Below, in pieces: positions 1 to 5,225 of a stretch of DNA of 6,115 bases. This DNA comes from Pseudomonadota bacterium. Lineage in GTDB: Bacteria; Pseudomonadota; Gammaproteobacteria; Burkholderiales; Casimicrobiaceae. The position numbers were made by a program, and so were the translations under genes. The notes beneath the pieces are model-generated. The model was not told where the DNA came from, ran no database searches, and worked only from the letters and a program-made list of their open reading frames with translations. The stretch spans positions 1 through 6,115 of the forward strand of contig JAKLIE010000129.1 in NCBI GenBank assembly GCA_022709775.1. The letters are read 5' to 3'. Each line of letters begins with the position of its first letter. Position 1 is the first letter of the stretch.

Positions 1-262
1 CATGAAGCTCGAGACCGAGGAGGACCGCGAGAAGCTGGTCGAGCTCGGCCAGAAGATCATCGACTTCTTCGCCGAGAACGCGCTCGAGCACGAGCGCACC
101 GGCGAGATGATCGAGCGCATCGGCATCGTCAACTTCCTCGAGGCGCTCGAGATCCCGATCGACCCGAACATGGTGTCTTCGCCGCGCACGAATCCCTACG
201 TCAGGATGGACGGGTGGGACGAGGAAGTGGCGAAGATGAAGGCCGCGAAGCAGGTCGCCTGA
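1..262 (+). CDS. dsrA: DsrA, sulfite reductase alpha subunit (3' end only)
   Basis: Partial gene cut by the left window edge; about the last 86 residues of a protein of roughly 420 are present. The ATG at base 2 is an internal methionine, not a start. DsrA forms the cytoplasmic alpha2beta2 siroheme sulfite reductase with DsrB; in sulfur oxidizers it works in reverse and releases sulfite from sulfur carried by DsrC. The siroheme and ferredoxin regions lie upstream of the window, so identity rests on the typical DsrA tail (IGIVNFLEALEIPIDPNMV, then SSPRTNPYVR and WDEEVAKMK) and on dsrB following 11 bases later. The stop is TGA at 260-262. No frameshift is seen in the visible part. Whether it is of oxidative type cannot be judged from this piece alone; the downstream dsrEFH genes suggest it is. 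Confidence 0.93.
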   Translation, partial: MKLETEEDREKLVELGQKIIDFFAENALEHERTGEMIERIGIVNFLEALEIPIDPNMVSSPRTNPYVRMDGWDEEVAKMKAAKQVA

Positions 263-266
263 GGAG
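261..266 (+). promoter_or_regulatory. Ribosome binding site of dsrB
   Basis: GAGGAG overlaps the dsrA stop codon and lies 7 bases before the ATG at 274. It decides the dsrB start against the in-frame upstream ATG at 214, which would lie inside dsrA and has no such site. Confidence 0.75.
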
Positions 267-273
267 AGACGGA

Positions 274-1350
274 ATGGCACAAGCACAGATGCGCCGGGCG
301 ATCGAGTGCGGCGTCCCCGACAACCAGCAGTACATGCACCCGCTGCTGAAGAAGAACTACGGCAACTGGAAGTACCACGACCGGCCCCGCCCGGGCGTGC
401 TGCACCACGTCGCGCACAGCGGCGACGAGGTGTGGACGGTCCGCGCGGGCACGCAGCGCCAGATGGACGTCCACACGATCCGCAGGCTGTGCGACATCGC
501 GGACAGGTTCGCCGAGGGCCACGTCCGCTTCACGATCCGCTCGAACATCGAGTTCATGGTGTCGGGCGAGGGCAAGGTCGCCCCGCTGATCGCCGAGCTC
601 GAGAAGAGCGGCTTCCCGGTCGGCGGCACCGGCAACTCCGTGTCGATGATCGCGCACACGCAGGGATGGCTGCACTGCGACATCCCCGGCACCGACGCCT
701 CGGGCGCGGTCAAGGCGCTGATGGACGAGCTGATCGACGAGTTCCGCAGCGAGCAGATGCCCAACCGCGTGCACATGTCGACGTCCTGCTGCGAGATCAA
801 CTGCGGCGGCCAGGCGGACATCGCGATCATCATCCAGCACACGAAGCCGCCGAAGATCAACCACGACCTCGTCGCCAACGTCTGCGAGCGCCCTGCCGTC
901 GTCGCGCGCTGCCCGGTGGCCGCGATCCGGCCCGCGCTCGTCAACGGCAAGCCCTCGCTCGAGGTCGACGAGAAGAAGTGCATCTGCTGCGGCGCGTGCT
1001 ACCCGCCCTGCCCGCCGATGCAGATCAACGATCCCGAGCACTCGAAGTTCGCGATCTGGGTCGGCGGCAAGAATTCGAACGCCCGCGCCAAGCCGACGTT
1101 CATGAAGATGGTCGCCGCCGGCATTCCGAACAACCCGCCGCGCTGGCCGGAAGTCTCGGAGATCGTGAAGAAGATCCTTTACACGTACAAGGCGGACGCC
1201 CGGCCGTGGGAGCGCCTGTCCGACTGGGTCGAGCGCATCGGCTGGCCGCGCTTCTTCGAGCGGACCGAACTGCCGTTCACCAAGTACCTGATCGACGACT
1301 GGCGCGGCGCGCGCGTGAACCTCAACGCGTCGACGCACATCCGGTTCTGA
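274..1350 (+). CDS. dsrB: DsrB, dissimilatory sulfite reductase beta subunit
   Basis: Complete, 358 residues, the usual DsrB length. It is the beta subunit of cytoplasmic siroheme sulfite reductase, running in the sulfite-forming direction in sulfur oxidizers. The siroheme-linked [4Fe-4S] ligands are Cys135, Cys172, Cys173 and Cys177 (LHCDIPG and TSCCEINCGG). The 37-residue spacing from the first to the second cysteine matches the spacing I recall for Desulfovibrio DsrB (151 to 188). The inserted ferredoxin domain has CP at Cys213 and C-x2-C-x2-C-x3-C-P at Cys236, 239, 242 and 246. The N-terminal half carries the substrate-channel region of the sulfite/nitrite reductase fold (FTIRSNIEFMV). 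The start at 274 is chosen from the Shine-Dalgarno site at 261-266 and the family N-terminus. It follows dsrA by 11 bases and precedes dsrE by 16, so co-transcription is likely. No key residue is missing. Confidence 0.97.
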   Translation: MAQAQMRRAIECGVPDNQQYMHPLLKKNYGNWKYHDRPRPGVLHHVAHSGDEVWTVRAGTQRQMDVHTIRRLCDIADRFAEGHVRFTIRSNIEFMVSGEGKVAPLIAELEKSGFPVGGTGNSVSMIAHTQGWLHCDIPGTDASGAVKALMDELIDEFRSEQMPNRVHMSTSCCEINCGGQADIAIIIQHTKPPKINHDLVANVCERPAVVARCPVAAIRPALVNGKPSLEVDEKKCICCGACYPPCPPMQINDPEHSKFAIWVGGKNSNARAKPTFMKMVAAGIPNNPPRWPEVSEIVKKILYTYKADARPWERLSDWVERIGWPRFFERTELPFTKYLIDDWRGARVNLNASTHIRF

Positions 1351-1366
1351 CTGCGGGAACGCGCGA

Positions 1367-1726
1367 ATGAAGTTCGGCATCCTCGTCAACGAAGGCCCGT
1401 ACCAGCACCAGGCAAGCGACTCCGCCTACCTGTTCTGCAAGGCCGCGCTCGCCAAGGGACACGAGATCCACCGGGTGTTCTTCTATCACGACGGCGTGAA
1501 CAACTCGACGCGGCTCACCGAGCCGCCGCAGGACGACCGCAACGTCGTCGCGCGCTGGTCGAAGCTCGCCGCGGACCACGGCGTCGACCTCGTCGTCTGC
1601 GTCGCCGCGGCGCTCCGCCGCGGCATCAAGGACGAGAACCTCGCGCCGGGCTTCCGCATCTCGGGCCTGGGACAGCTGGTCGAGTCGGGCATCCAGTCGG
1701 ATCGGCTGGTCGTCTTCGGGGATTAG
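1367..1726 (+). CDS. dsrE: DsrE, sulfurtransferase subunit of DsrEFH
   Basis: 119 residues, DsrE/TusD family. DsrE, DsrF and DsrH form a cytoplasmic alpha2beta2gamma2 hexamer that accepts persulfide sulfur and passes it to DsrC. The active cysteine is Cys78, in VVCVAAALRRG, the same position as the catalytic Cys78 of A. vinosum DsrE. Other family signatures are NEGPYQHQASDSAY near the N-terminus, FFYHDGVNNSTRL near residue 40 and FRISGLGQLVESGIQSDRL close to the end. The protein is about ten residues shorter than A. vinosum DsrE as I remember it; the difference seems to fall in the loop after Cys78. The ribosome binding site is weak (CGGGA about 9 bases before ATG). The stop is TAG, directly followed by ATG and a palindromic repeat that separates dsrE from dsrF. 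Presence of DsrE marks the operon as sulfur-oxidizing. Confidence 0.96.
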   Translation: MKFGILVNEGPYQHQASDSAYLFCKAALAKGHEIHRVFFYHDGVNNSTRLTEPPQDDRNVVARWSKLAADHGVDLVVCVAAALRRGIKDENLAPGFRISGLGQLVESGIQSDRLVVFGD

Positions 1727-1727
1727 A

Positions 1728-1807
1728 TGGCCCCCCCGAAGCTCACTTCGTTCGCCGCCCCCCGAGGGGGCGCTCGGCGCCCTTCGGGCGGCCGGGCGGG
1801 CGCCGAG
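1728..1807 (+). repeat. REP-like extragenic palindromic element between dsrE and dsrF
   Basis: The gap is dense in inverted repeats. Visible stems are CGAAG/CTTCG at 1737-1741 and 1746-1750 (loop CTCA), a 7-bp stem at 1756-1762 and 1766-1772 (CGCCCCC/GGGGGCG, loop CGA), and CTCGGCGC/GCGCCGAG at 1773-1780 and 1800-1807. An alternative stem is CGCCC/GGGCG at 1778-1782 and 1786-1790. There is no run of T after any of them, so this is not a rho-independent terminator. From memory, very similar 'CCCCCCGAAGCTCACTTCG' elements are frequent near gene ends in Burkholderiales; this was not checked by search. Its likely effect is on mRNA folding or stability within the operon. The boundaries are approximate. 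Confidence 0.75.
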
Positions 1808-1810
1808 GGA
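1773..1810 (+). promoter_or_regulatory. dsrF ribosome binding site partly masked by a hairpin
   Basis: The likely dsrF Shine-Dalgarno site is GAGGGA at 1805-1810, 8 bases before ATG 1819. Its first three bases belong to the 3' arm (1800-1807) of an 8-bp GC-rich stem with 1773-1780; the 19-base loop can itself fold. Ribosomes leaving dsrE or reading the mini-ORF would open the stem. The pairing is seen directly; the regulatory effect is inference. Confidence 0.45.
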
Positions 1811-1818
1811 ACATCGTC

Positions 1819-2190
1819 ATGACCGAAGGCACCGCGAAGAAGTTCATGTTCGTCAACCGCAGCGCGCCCTACGGCACGATCTACGCGCTCGAGTCGCTCG
1901 AGGTCGTGCTGATCTCGGCGGCGTTCGACCAGGACGTGTCGCTCGCGTTCGTCGAGGACGGCGTCTGGCAGTTGAGGAAGGGCCAGCAGACGAAGGGGAT
2001 CGAGACCAAGAACTTCTCGCCTACCTACCGCGCGCTCGAGGGCTACGACGTCGAGAAGCTCTACGTCGAGCGCGAGTCGCTCGAGGCCCGCGGCCTCTCC
2101 GAGGAGGACCTCATCGTCGACGTCACGGTGCTCTCCTCGGGCGAGCTCGGACGCCTGATGGACGAGCAGGACGTCGTCCTGTCGTTCTGA
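1819..2190 (+). CDS. dsrF: DsrF, subunit of the DsrEFH sulfurtransferase
   Basis: 123 residues, DsrF/TusC family, a structural partner in the DsrE2F2H2 hexamer that relays sulfur to DsrC in the cytoplasm. Signatures are KKFMFVNRSAPYGTIYALE at residues 7-25, LISAAFDQDVSLAFVEDGVW in the middle and NFSPTYRALEGYDVEKLYVE after it. The protein contains no cysteine, so it cannot be the persulfide carrier; that role belongs to DsrE Cys78 and probably DsrH. The start is supported by GAGGGA 8 bases upstream and by the family N-terminus. It begins 92 bases after the dsrE stop, the largest gap in the window, filled by a palindromic repeat. dsrH follows after 12 bases. DsrE, F and H should be made in equal amounts, so the repeat's position is notable. 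Confidence 0.95.
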   Translation: MTEGTAKKFMFVNRSAPYGTIYALESLEVVLISAAFDQDVSLAFVEDGVWQLRKGQQTKGIETKNFSPTYRALEGYDVEKLYVERESLEARGLSEEDLIVDVTVLSSGELGRLMDEQDVVLSF

Positions 2191-2202
2191 CCCGGAGGAG
2201 CG

Positions 2203-2499
2203 ATGCTGCACATCGTCAACAAGTCCCCGCTCGAGCGCCCGTCGCTCGACGCGTGCCTGCGCATCGCCGAGCCGGGCGCGATCCTGCTGATCGAGGACGC
2301 CGTCTACGCCGCCGCGCGCGGCGGCAGGTCGGCCGCGCGCCTCGCCGAGGCGACGAAGCGCCACAAGGTCTACGTGCTGCTGCCCGATGCGGAGGCGCGC
2401 GCGATCGCCGATCGGCTGATCGACGGCGTCGCGACCGTCGACTACGGCGGCTTCGTCGACCTCGTCGCCGAGCACAAGAACTGCCAATCCTGGCTCTGA
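2203..2499 (+). CDS. dsrH: DsrH, subunit of the DsrEFH sulfurtransferase
   Basis: 98 residues, DsrH/TusB family, third subunit of the DsrEFH hexamer. The N-terminus reads MLHIVNKSPLERPSLDACL, with Cys18 equivalent to Cys20 of A. vinosum DsrH, since the protein starts two residues later. The C-terminus DYGGFVDLVAEHKNCQSWL has the usual final Trp-Leu; the extra cysteine at position 95 is not one I know as conserved. The middle (AILLIEDAVYAAA, KVYVLLPDAEARAIADRL) fits the small alpha/beta fold of the family. A strong ribosome binding site GGAGGAG ends 2 bases before the ATG. The gene lies 12 bases after dsrF and 52 bases before dsrC. Confidence 0.95.
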   Translation: MLHIVNKSPLERPSLDACLRIAEPGAILLIEDAVYAAARGGRSAARLAEATKRHKVYVLLPDAEARAIADRLIDGVATVDYGGFVDLVAEHKNCQSWL

Positions 2500-2539
2500 T
2501 CCATCCCCACCGACCGCCACGAGAGCCCCCCGCTCGAAC

Positions 2540-2545
2540 AAGGAG
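2540..2545 (+). promoter_or_regulatory. Strong ribosome binding site of dsrC
   Basis: AAGGAG lies 6 bases before the ATG at 2552, among the best Shine-Dalgarno matches in the window. This fits the high level at which DsrC is made in sulfur oxidizers. In the 52-base gap (2500-2551) I see no convincing -35/-10 pair, although dsrC has been reported to have a promoter of its own in A. vinosum. Confidence 0.7.
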
Positions 2546-2551
2546 AAAGCG

Positions 2552-2887
2552 ATGCCCACGATCGAAGTGAACGGCAAGCCCTACGAGACCGACGAGGAAG
2601 GCTATCTCGTCAACCTCGGCGAATGGAACGAGGACGTCGCGAATTTCATCGCGAAGGTCGAGAACGTCGACATGTCGCAGAACCACTGGGAAGTCGTCAA
2701 CTTCCTGCGCAAGTACTACGACGAGTACCAGATCGCGCCGGCCGTCCGCGTGCTGACCAAGGCGATCGGCAAGCAGCTCGGCCCGGAGAAGGGCAACAGC
2801 CAGTACCTGTACGAGCTGTTCCCGTACGGTCCCGCGAAGCAGGCGTGCAAGATCGCCGGCCTGCCGAAGCCGACGGGCTGCGTCTGA
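2552..2887 (+). CDS. dsrC: DsrC, sulfur-carrier protein
   Basis: 111 residues, DsrC/TusE family. DsrC is the soluble cytoplasmic carrier that receives sulfur from DsrEFH, is oxidized by the DsrMK-containing membrane complex and gives up its sulfur as sulfite at DsrAB. The flexible C-terminal arm holds both redox cysteines, Cys99 and Cys110 (CKIAGLPKPTGCV, spacing C-x10-C), with Cys110 as penultimate residue. Having both separates true DsrC from TusE-type proteins, which keep only the last one. Other family features are the MPTIEVNGKPYETDEEGYL start, LGEWNEDVANFIAK, and HWEVVNFLRKYYDEYQIAPA, the DNA-binding-like helical region. Length is one residue shorter than the usual 112. The start is fixed by AAGGAG. 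A strong hairpin lies 8 bases after its stop, before dsrM. Confidence 0.98.
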   Translation: MPTIEVNGKPYETDEEGYLVNLGEWNEDVANFIAKVENVDMSQNHWEVVNFLRKYYDEYQIAPAVRVLTKAIGKQLGPEKGNSQYLYELFPYGPAKQACKIAGLPKPTGCV

Positions 2888-2895
2888 CGCGAGAG

Positions 2896-2916
2896 GGGCG
2901 CGCCTCCCGCGCGCCC
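2896..2916 (+). promoter_or_regulatory. GC hairpin between dsrC and dsrM
   Basis: A perfect 8-bp stem, GGGCGCGC at 2896-2903 pairing with GCGCGCCC at 2909-2916, has a 5-base loop (CTCCC). It starts 8 bases after the dsrC stop. No T-run follows, so it is not a standard intrinsic terminator, and the operon continues. It may stabilise the 3' end of a dsrC message or reduce read-through into dsrMKL. The function is inference; the pairing is seen directly. Confidence 0.5.
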
Positions 2917-2927
2917 GGCCGCCGCCG

Positions 2928-3653
2928 ATGACCGCCCTCTACGCCGTGCTGCTCTACGCCGCGACGGCGGTGCTCGTGGCGGGCGTCGGCTACCGCGTCT
3001 GGCTCTACGCGCGCACGCCCGCGCCGCTCAAGATCCCGACCACGCCGGCGCCGGTCACGCGCGGAGGCGTGGCGCTGCGGATGCTGCGCGAGGTCGCGCT
3101 GTTCGAGAGCCTGTTCCGCAGCAACCTGTGGACCTGGGCATTCGGCTGGCTGTTCCACGCCGGGCTCGCGCTGGTGCTGCTGCGTCACCTGCGCTACTTC
3201 GTCGAGCCGGTCCCGGCATGGCTCGCGTTCGTCCAGCCGTTCGGGATGTGGGCGGGCGTCGCGATGGCAGCCGGCCTCGCGGGCCTGGGGGCGCGCCGCT
3301 TCCTCGTGCCGCGCGTGCGCTACATCTCGACGCCCTCCGACCACCTGATGATCGCGCTGCTCCTCGCGATCGCGCTGTCGGGGCTCGCGATGACGTTCGT
3401 CGCGCACGCCGACATCGTGAAGGTCAAGGCGTTCGTCCTAGGTCTCCTTTGGTTCGACTGGCAGCCGCTGCCCGGCGACGCGCTGGTCGCGGTGCATCTG
3501 GCGCTCGTCGCCGTGCTGATGCTGATCTTCCCGTTCTCGAAGCTGCTGCACGCGCCGGGGATCTTCTTCTCGCCGACGCGCAACCAGGTCGACGACCCGC
3601 GCGAGCACCGCCATCTCGCGCCCTGGGCCGCCCGGCTCGACGGGGATCGCTGA
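2928..3653 (+). CDS. dsrM: DsrM, membrane cytochrome b subunit (NarI-like)
   Basis: 241 residues, integral inner-membrane cytochrome b of the DsrMKJOP complex, which links DsrC oxidation by DsrK to the quinone pool. Five hydrophobic segments are visible at roughly residues 3-27, 66-86, 98-121, 139-160 and 183-206. Four histidines stand as in NarI: His77 and His87 in segment 2 (spacing 10) and His190 and His208 in segment 5 (spacing 18). These spacings equal those of E. coli NarI (56/66 and 187/205), so two haems b are expected. The tail LLHAPGIFFSPTRNQVDDPR is family-like. No Shine-Dalgarno site is close to the ATG; the start is chosen because it places the first membrane helix at the N-terminus. 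A strong hairpin precedes it. Codons around residues 171-174 (CTA, GGT, CTT) are unlike the rest. dsrK starts 2 bases after its stop. Confidence 0.94.
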   Translation: MTALYAVLLYAATAVLVAGVGYRVWLYARTPAPLKIPTTPAPVTRGGVALRMLREVALFESLFRSNLWTWAFGWLFHAGLALVLLRHLRYFVEPVPAWLAFVQPFGMWAGVAMAAGLAGLGARRFLVPRVRYISTPSDHLMIALLLAIALSGLAMTFVAHADIVKVKAFVLGLLWFDWQPLPGDALVAVHLALVAVLMLIFPFSKLLHAPGIFFSPTRNQVDDPREHRHLAPWAARLDGDR

Positions 3654-3655
3654 CC

Positions 3656-5185
3656 GTGGCCGCCGAGATCAAGGCCCCGCCGCTGCGGCCGTTCGCCGAG
3701 CCGCCCGCGCTCGCGCCCGGCGCGATGGAGGCGTCGAAGCCCTACGTCGCGACGGCGAAGATGCAGGAGGCGATCGGCTTCCCGGGCGAGCTCGACGACG
3801 GATGGAAGGAGCGCGCGCTCGGCAAGATGGGCGAGCTCCTCGACAAGTACCGGTCGCTCAGGGTCTACCTCGACGCCTGCGTCCACTGCGGCGCATGCAC
3901 CGACAAGTGTCATTACTTCCTCGGCACCGGCGACCCGCTGAACATGCCGGTCGCGCGCCAGGACCTGATGCGCAGCGTCTACCGCCGGCACTTCACGATC
4001 GCCGGCAAGCTGTTCCCGAAGCTGGTCGGGGCGCGCGACCTGACGAAGGACGTGCTCGATCAGTGGTACTCGTACTACAACCAGTGCTCCGAATGCCGCC
4101 GCTGCTCGGTGTTCTGCCCGTACGGCATCGACACCGCCGAGATCACGATGGCCGGCAAGGAGATCATGGACGCGGCCGGTCTCGGGCAGAAGTACAGCAA
4201 CGAGATCATCGGCAAGGTCCACCGGATCGGCAACAACCTCGGCCTGCCGGGGCCGGCGCTCGCCGACACGCTCGAGGGGCTCGAGGAGGACGTCAAGGAG
4301 GAGACCGGCGTCGACGTGCGCTTCCCGCTCGACCAGAAGGGCGCGGAGGTGCTGCTCGTGACGCCGTCGGCGGACTTCTTCGCCGAGCCGCACGTCGACA
4401 GCCTGATCGGCTACGCGAAGGTGTTCCACGCGGCCGGCGTCTCGTGGACGCTGTCGTCGCACGCGTCCGAGGCCGGCAACTTCGGCCTGTTCATCGGGAG
4501 CTACGACCAGCTCAGGACGATCGCGATGCGCATCCGCGAGGCGGCGCTCGAGCTCGGCGTCAAGCGGATCGTCGTCGGCGAGTGCGGCCACGCGTGGCGC
4601 GTCGCCTACAGCATGTGGAACACGCTCGCCGGCATCGGCGCCGGCGGCGAGGACGACTTCGCGCGCAAGCTGCAGAGCCAGCTCGACTCGCGCTACAAGC
4701 AGCCGATGCACATCTGCGAGTTCACGCACGACCTGATCGGGCGGGGCGCGCTCAAGCTCGACCGCGAAGCCAACGACCACCGCGTCGTCACGTTCCACGA
4801 CTCCTGCAACGTGGCACGCGCCTCGCGGATGGGCGACATGCCGGGCGGGCAGTTCGAGATCCCGCGCGCGATCATCCGCGCGGTCGCCAACCACTACGTC
4901 GAGATGGCGCCGGGGACGACGCACGACGCGACGTTCTGCTGCGGCGGCGGTGGCGGCCTCCTGACCGACGAGCTCCTCGACCTGCGCGTCAAGGGCGCGC
5001 TGCCGCGCATGGAAGCGCTGCGGCAGGTCGCCGACGGGCGGGGCGTCAACTTCATGGCGACGATCTGCGCGATCTGCAAGGCGCAGTTCACGAAGGTCCT
5101 CCCGTACTACGGATTCAAGATGGGCATGGTCGGCGGCGTCCACCAGCTCGTCAGCACCGCAATCAGGCTGGGCGAGCCGCACTGA
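3656..5185 (+). CDS. dsrK: DsrK, HdrD-like iron-sulfur subunit
   Basis: 509 residues from the proposed GTG start. DsrK is the catalytic cytoplasmic subunit of the DsrMKJOP complex, related to heterodisulfide reductase HdrD, and acts on the C-terminal cysteines of DsrC. It has two [4Fe-4S] ferredoxin motifs: Cys75, 78, 81, 85 (CVHCGACTDKCH) and Cys144, 147, 150, 154 (CSECRRCSVFCP). Two CCG-type regions follow. The first has Cys310 (GECGHAW) and Cys354 (HICEFTHDL). The second is complete, with Cys384 (HDSCN), Cys428-Cys429 (CCGGGGGLL) and Cys471/Cys474 (CAIC), the ligand pattern of the catalytic cluster. GTG 3656 is preferred: it lies 2 bases after the dsrM stop and 9 after GGGGA. ATG 3725, giving 486 residues, is the alternative but has no ribosome binding site. 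Translation is probably coupled to dsrM. Confidence 0.95.
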   Translation: MAAEIKAPPLRPFAEPPALAPGAMEASKPYVATAKMQEAIGFPGELDDGWKERALGKMGELLDKYRSLRVYLDACVHCGACTDKCHYFLGTGDPLNMPVARQDLMRSVYRRHFTIAGKLFPKLVGARDLTKDVLDQWYSYYNQCSECRRCSVFCPYGIDTAEITMAGKEIMDAAGLGQKYSNEIIGKVHRIGNNLGLPGPALADTLEGLEEDVKEETGVDVRFPLDQKGAEVLLVTPSADFFAEPHVDSLIGYAKVFHAAGVSWTLSSHASEAGNFGLFIGSYDQLRTIAMRIREAALELGVKRIVVGECGHAWRVAYSMWNTLAGIGAGGEDDFARKLQSQLDSRYKQPMHICEFTHDLIGRGALKLDREANDHRVVTFHDSCNVARASRMGDMPGGQFEIPRAIIRAVANHYVEMAPGTTHDATFCCGGGGGLLTDELLDLRVKGALPRMEALRQVADGRGVNFMATICAICKAQFTKVLPYYGFKMGMVGGVHQLVSTAIRLGEPH

Positions 5186-5225
5186 CGCGGCCGCCGGCAC
5201 CGGAAACCCCGACGGAGAACAGGCG

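Larger units (their letters stand above)
1727..1822 (+). other. 31-codon ORF through the dsrE-dsrF repeat
   Basis: An ATG directly abuts the dsrE TAG stop and opens a 31-codon frame (begins MAPPKLTSFAAPRGG, rich in Gly, Ala, Pro, Arg, Ser). It ends at a TGA overlapping the dsrF ATG in an ATGA junction. It is in the same frame as dsrE, so amber readthrough would give DsrE a 32-residue tail. It is encoded almost wholly by the palindromic repeat and has no ribosome binding site of its own. I do not regard it as a functional protein gene; if it is translated at all, a role in coupling dsrE and dsrF translation is more plausible than a product. Confidence 0.25.

Noticed and set aside
2..262. Separate 86-residue gene beginning at base 2
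   Set aside because: The ATG is internal to dsrA: the peptide is the known DsrA C-terminal region and is cut by the window edge.
196..1389. Minus-strand open frame of 397 codons opposite dsrB
   Set aside because: Same kind of low-complexity Arg/Ala/Val/Asp composition; dsrB on the + strand is certain and no ribosome binding site or partner gene supports the antisense frame.
1756..1772. Possible intrinsic terminator after dsrE
   Set aside because: The stem is strong but the bases after it are GC-rich with no T-run, and dsrF, dsrH and dsrC continue the same pathway in the same direction.
2500..2551. Possible internal promoter before dsrC
   Set aside because: A dsrC promoter is plausible from A. 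vinosum, but I find no acceptable -35 and -10 elements at proper spacing in this gap.
1723..2577. Minus-strand open frame of 284 codons opposite dsrF and dsrH
   Set aside because: Shadow of the + strand genes; composition is charged and low in complexity, and it crosses the palindromic repeat and four gene boundaries.
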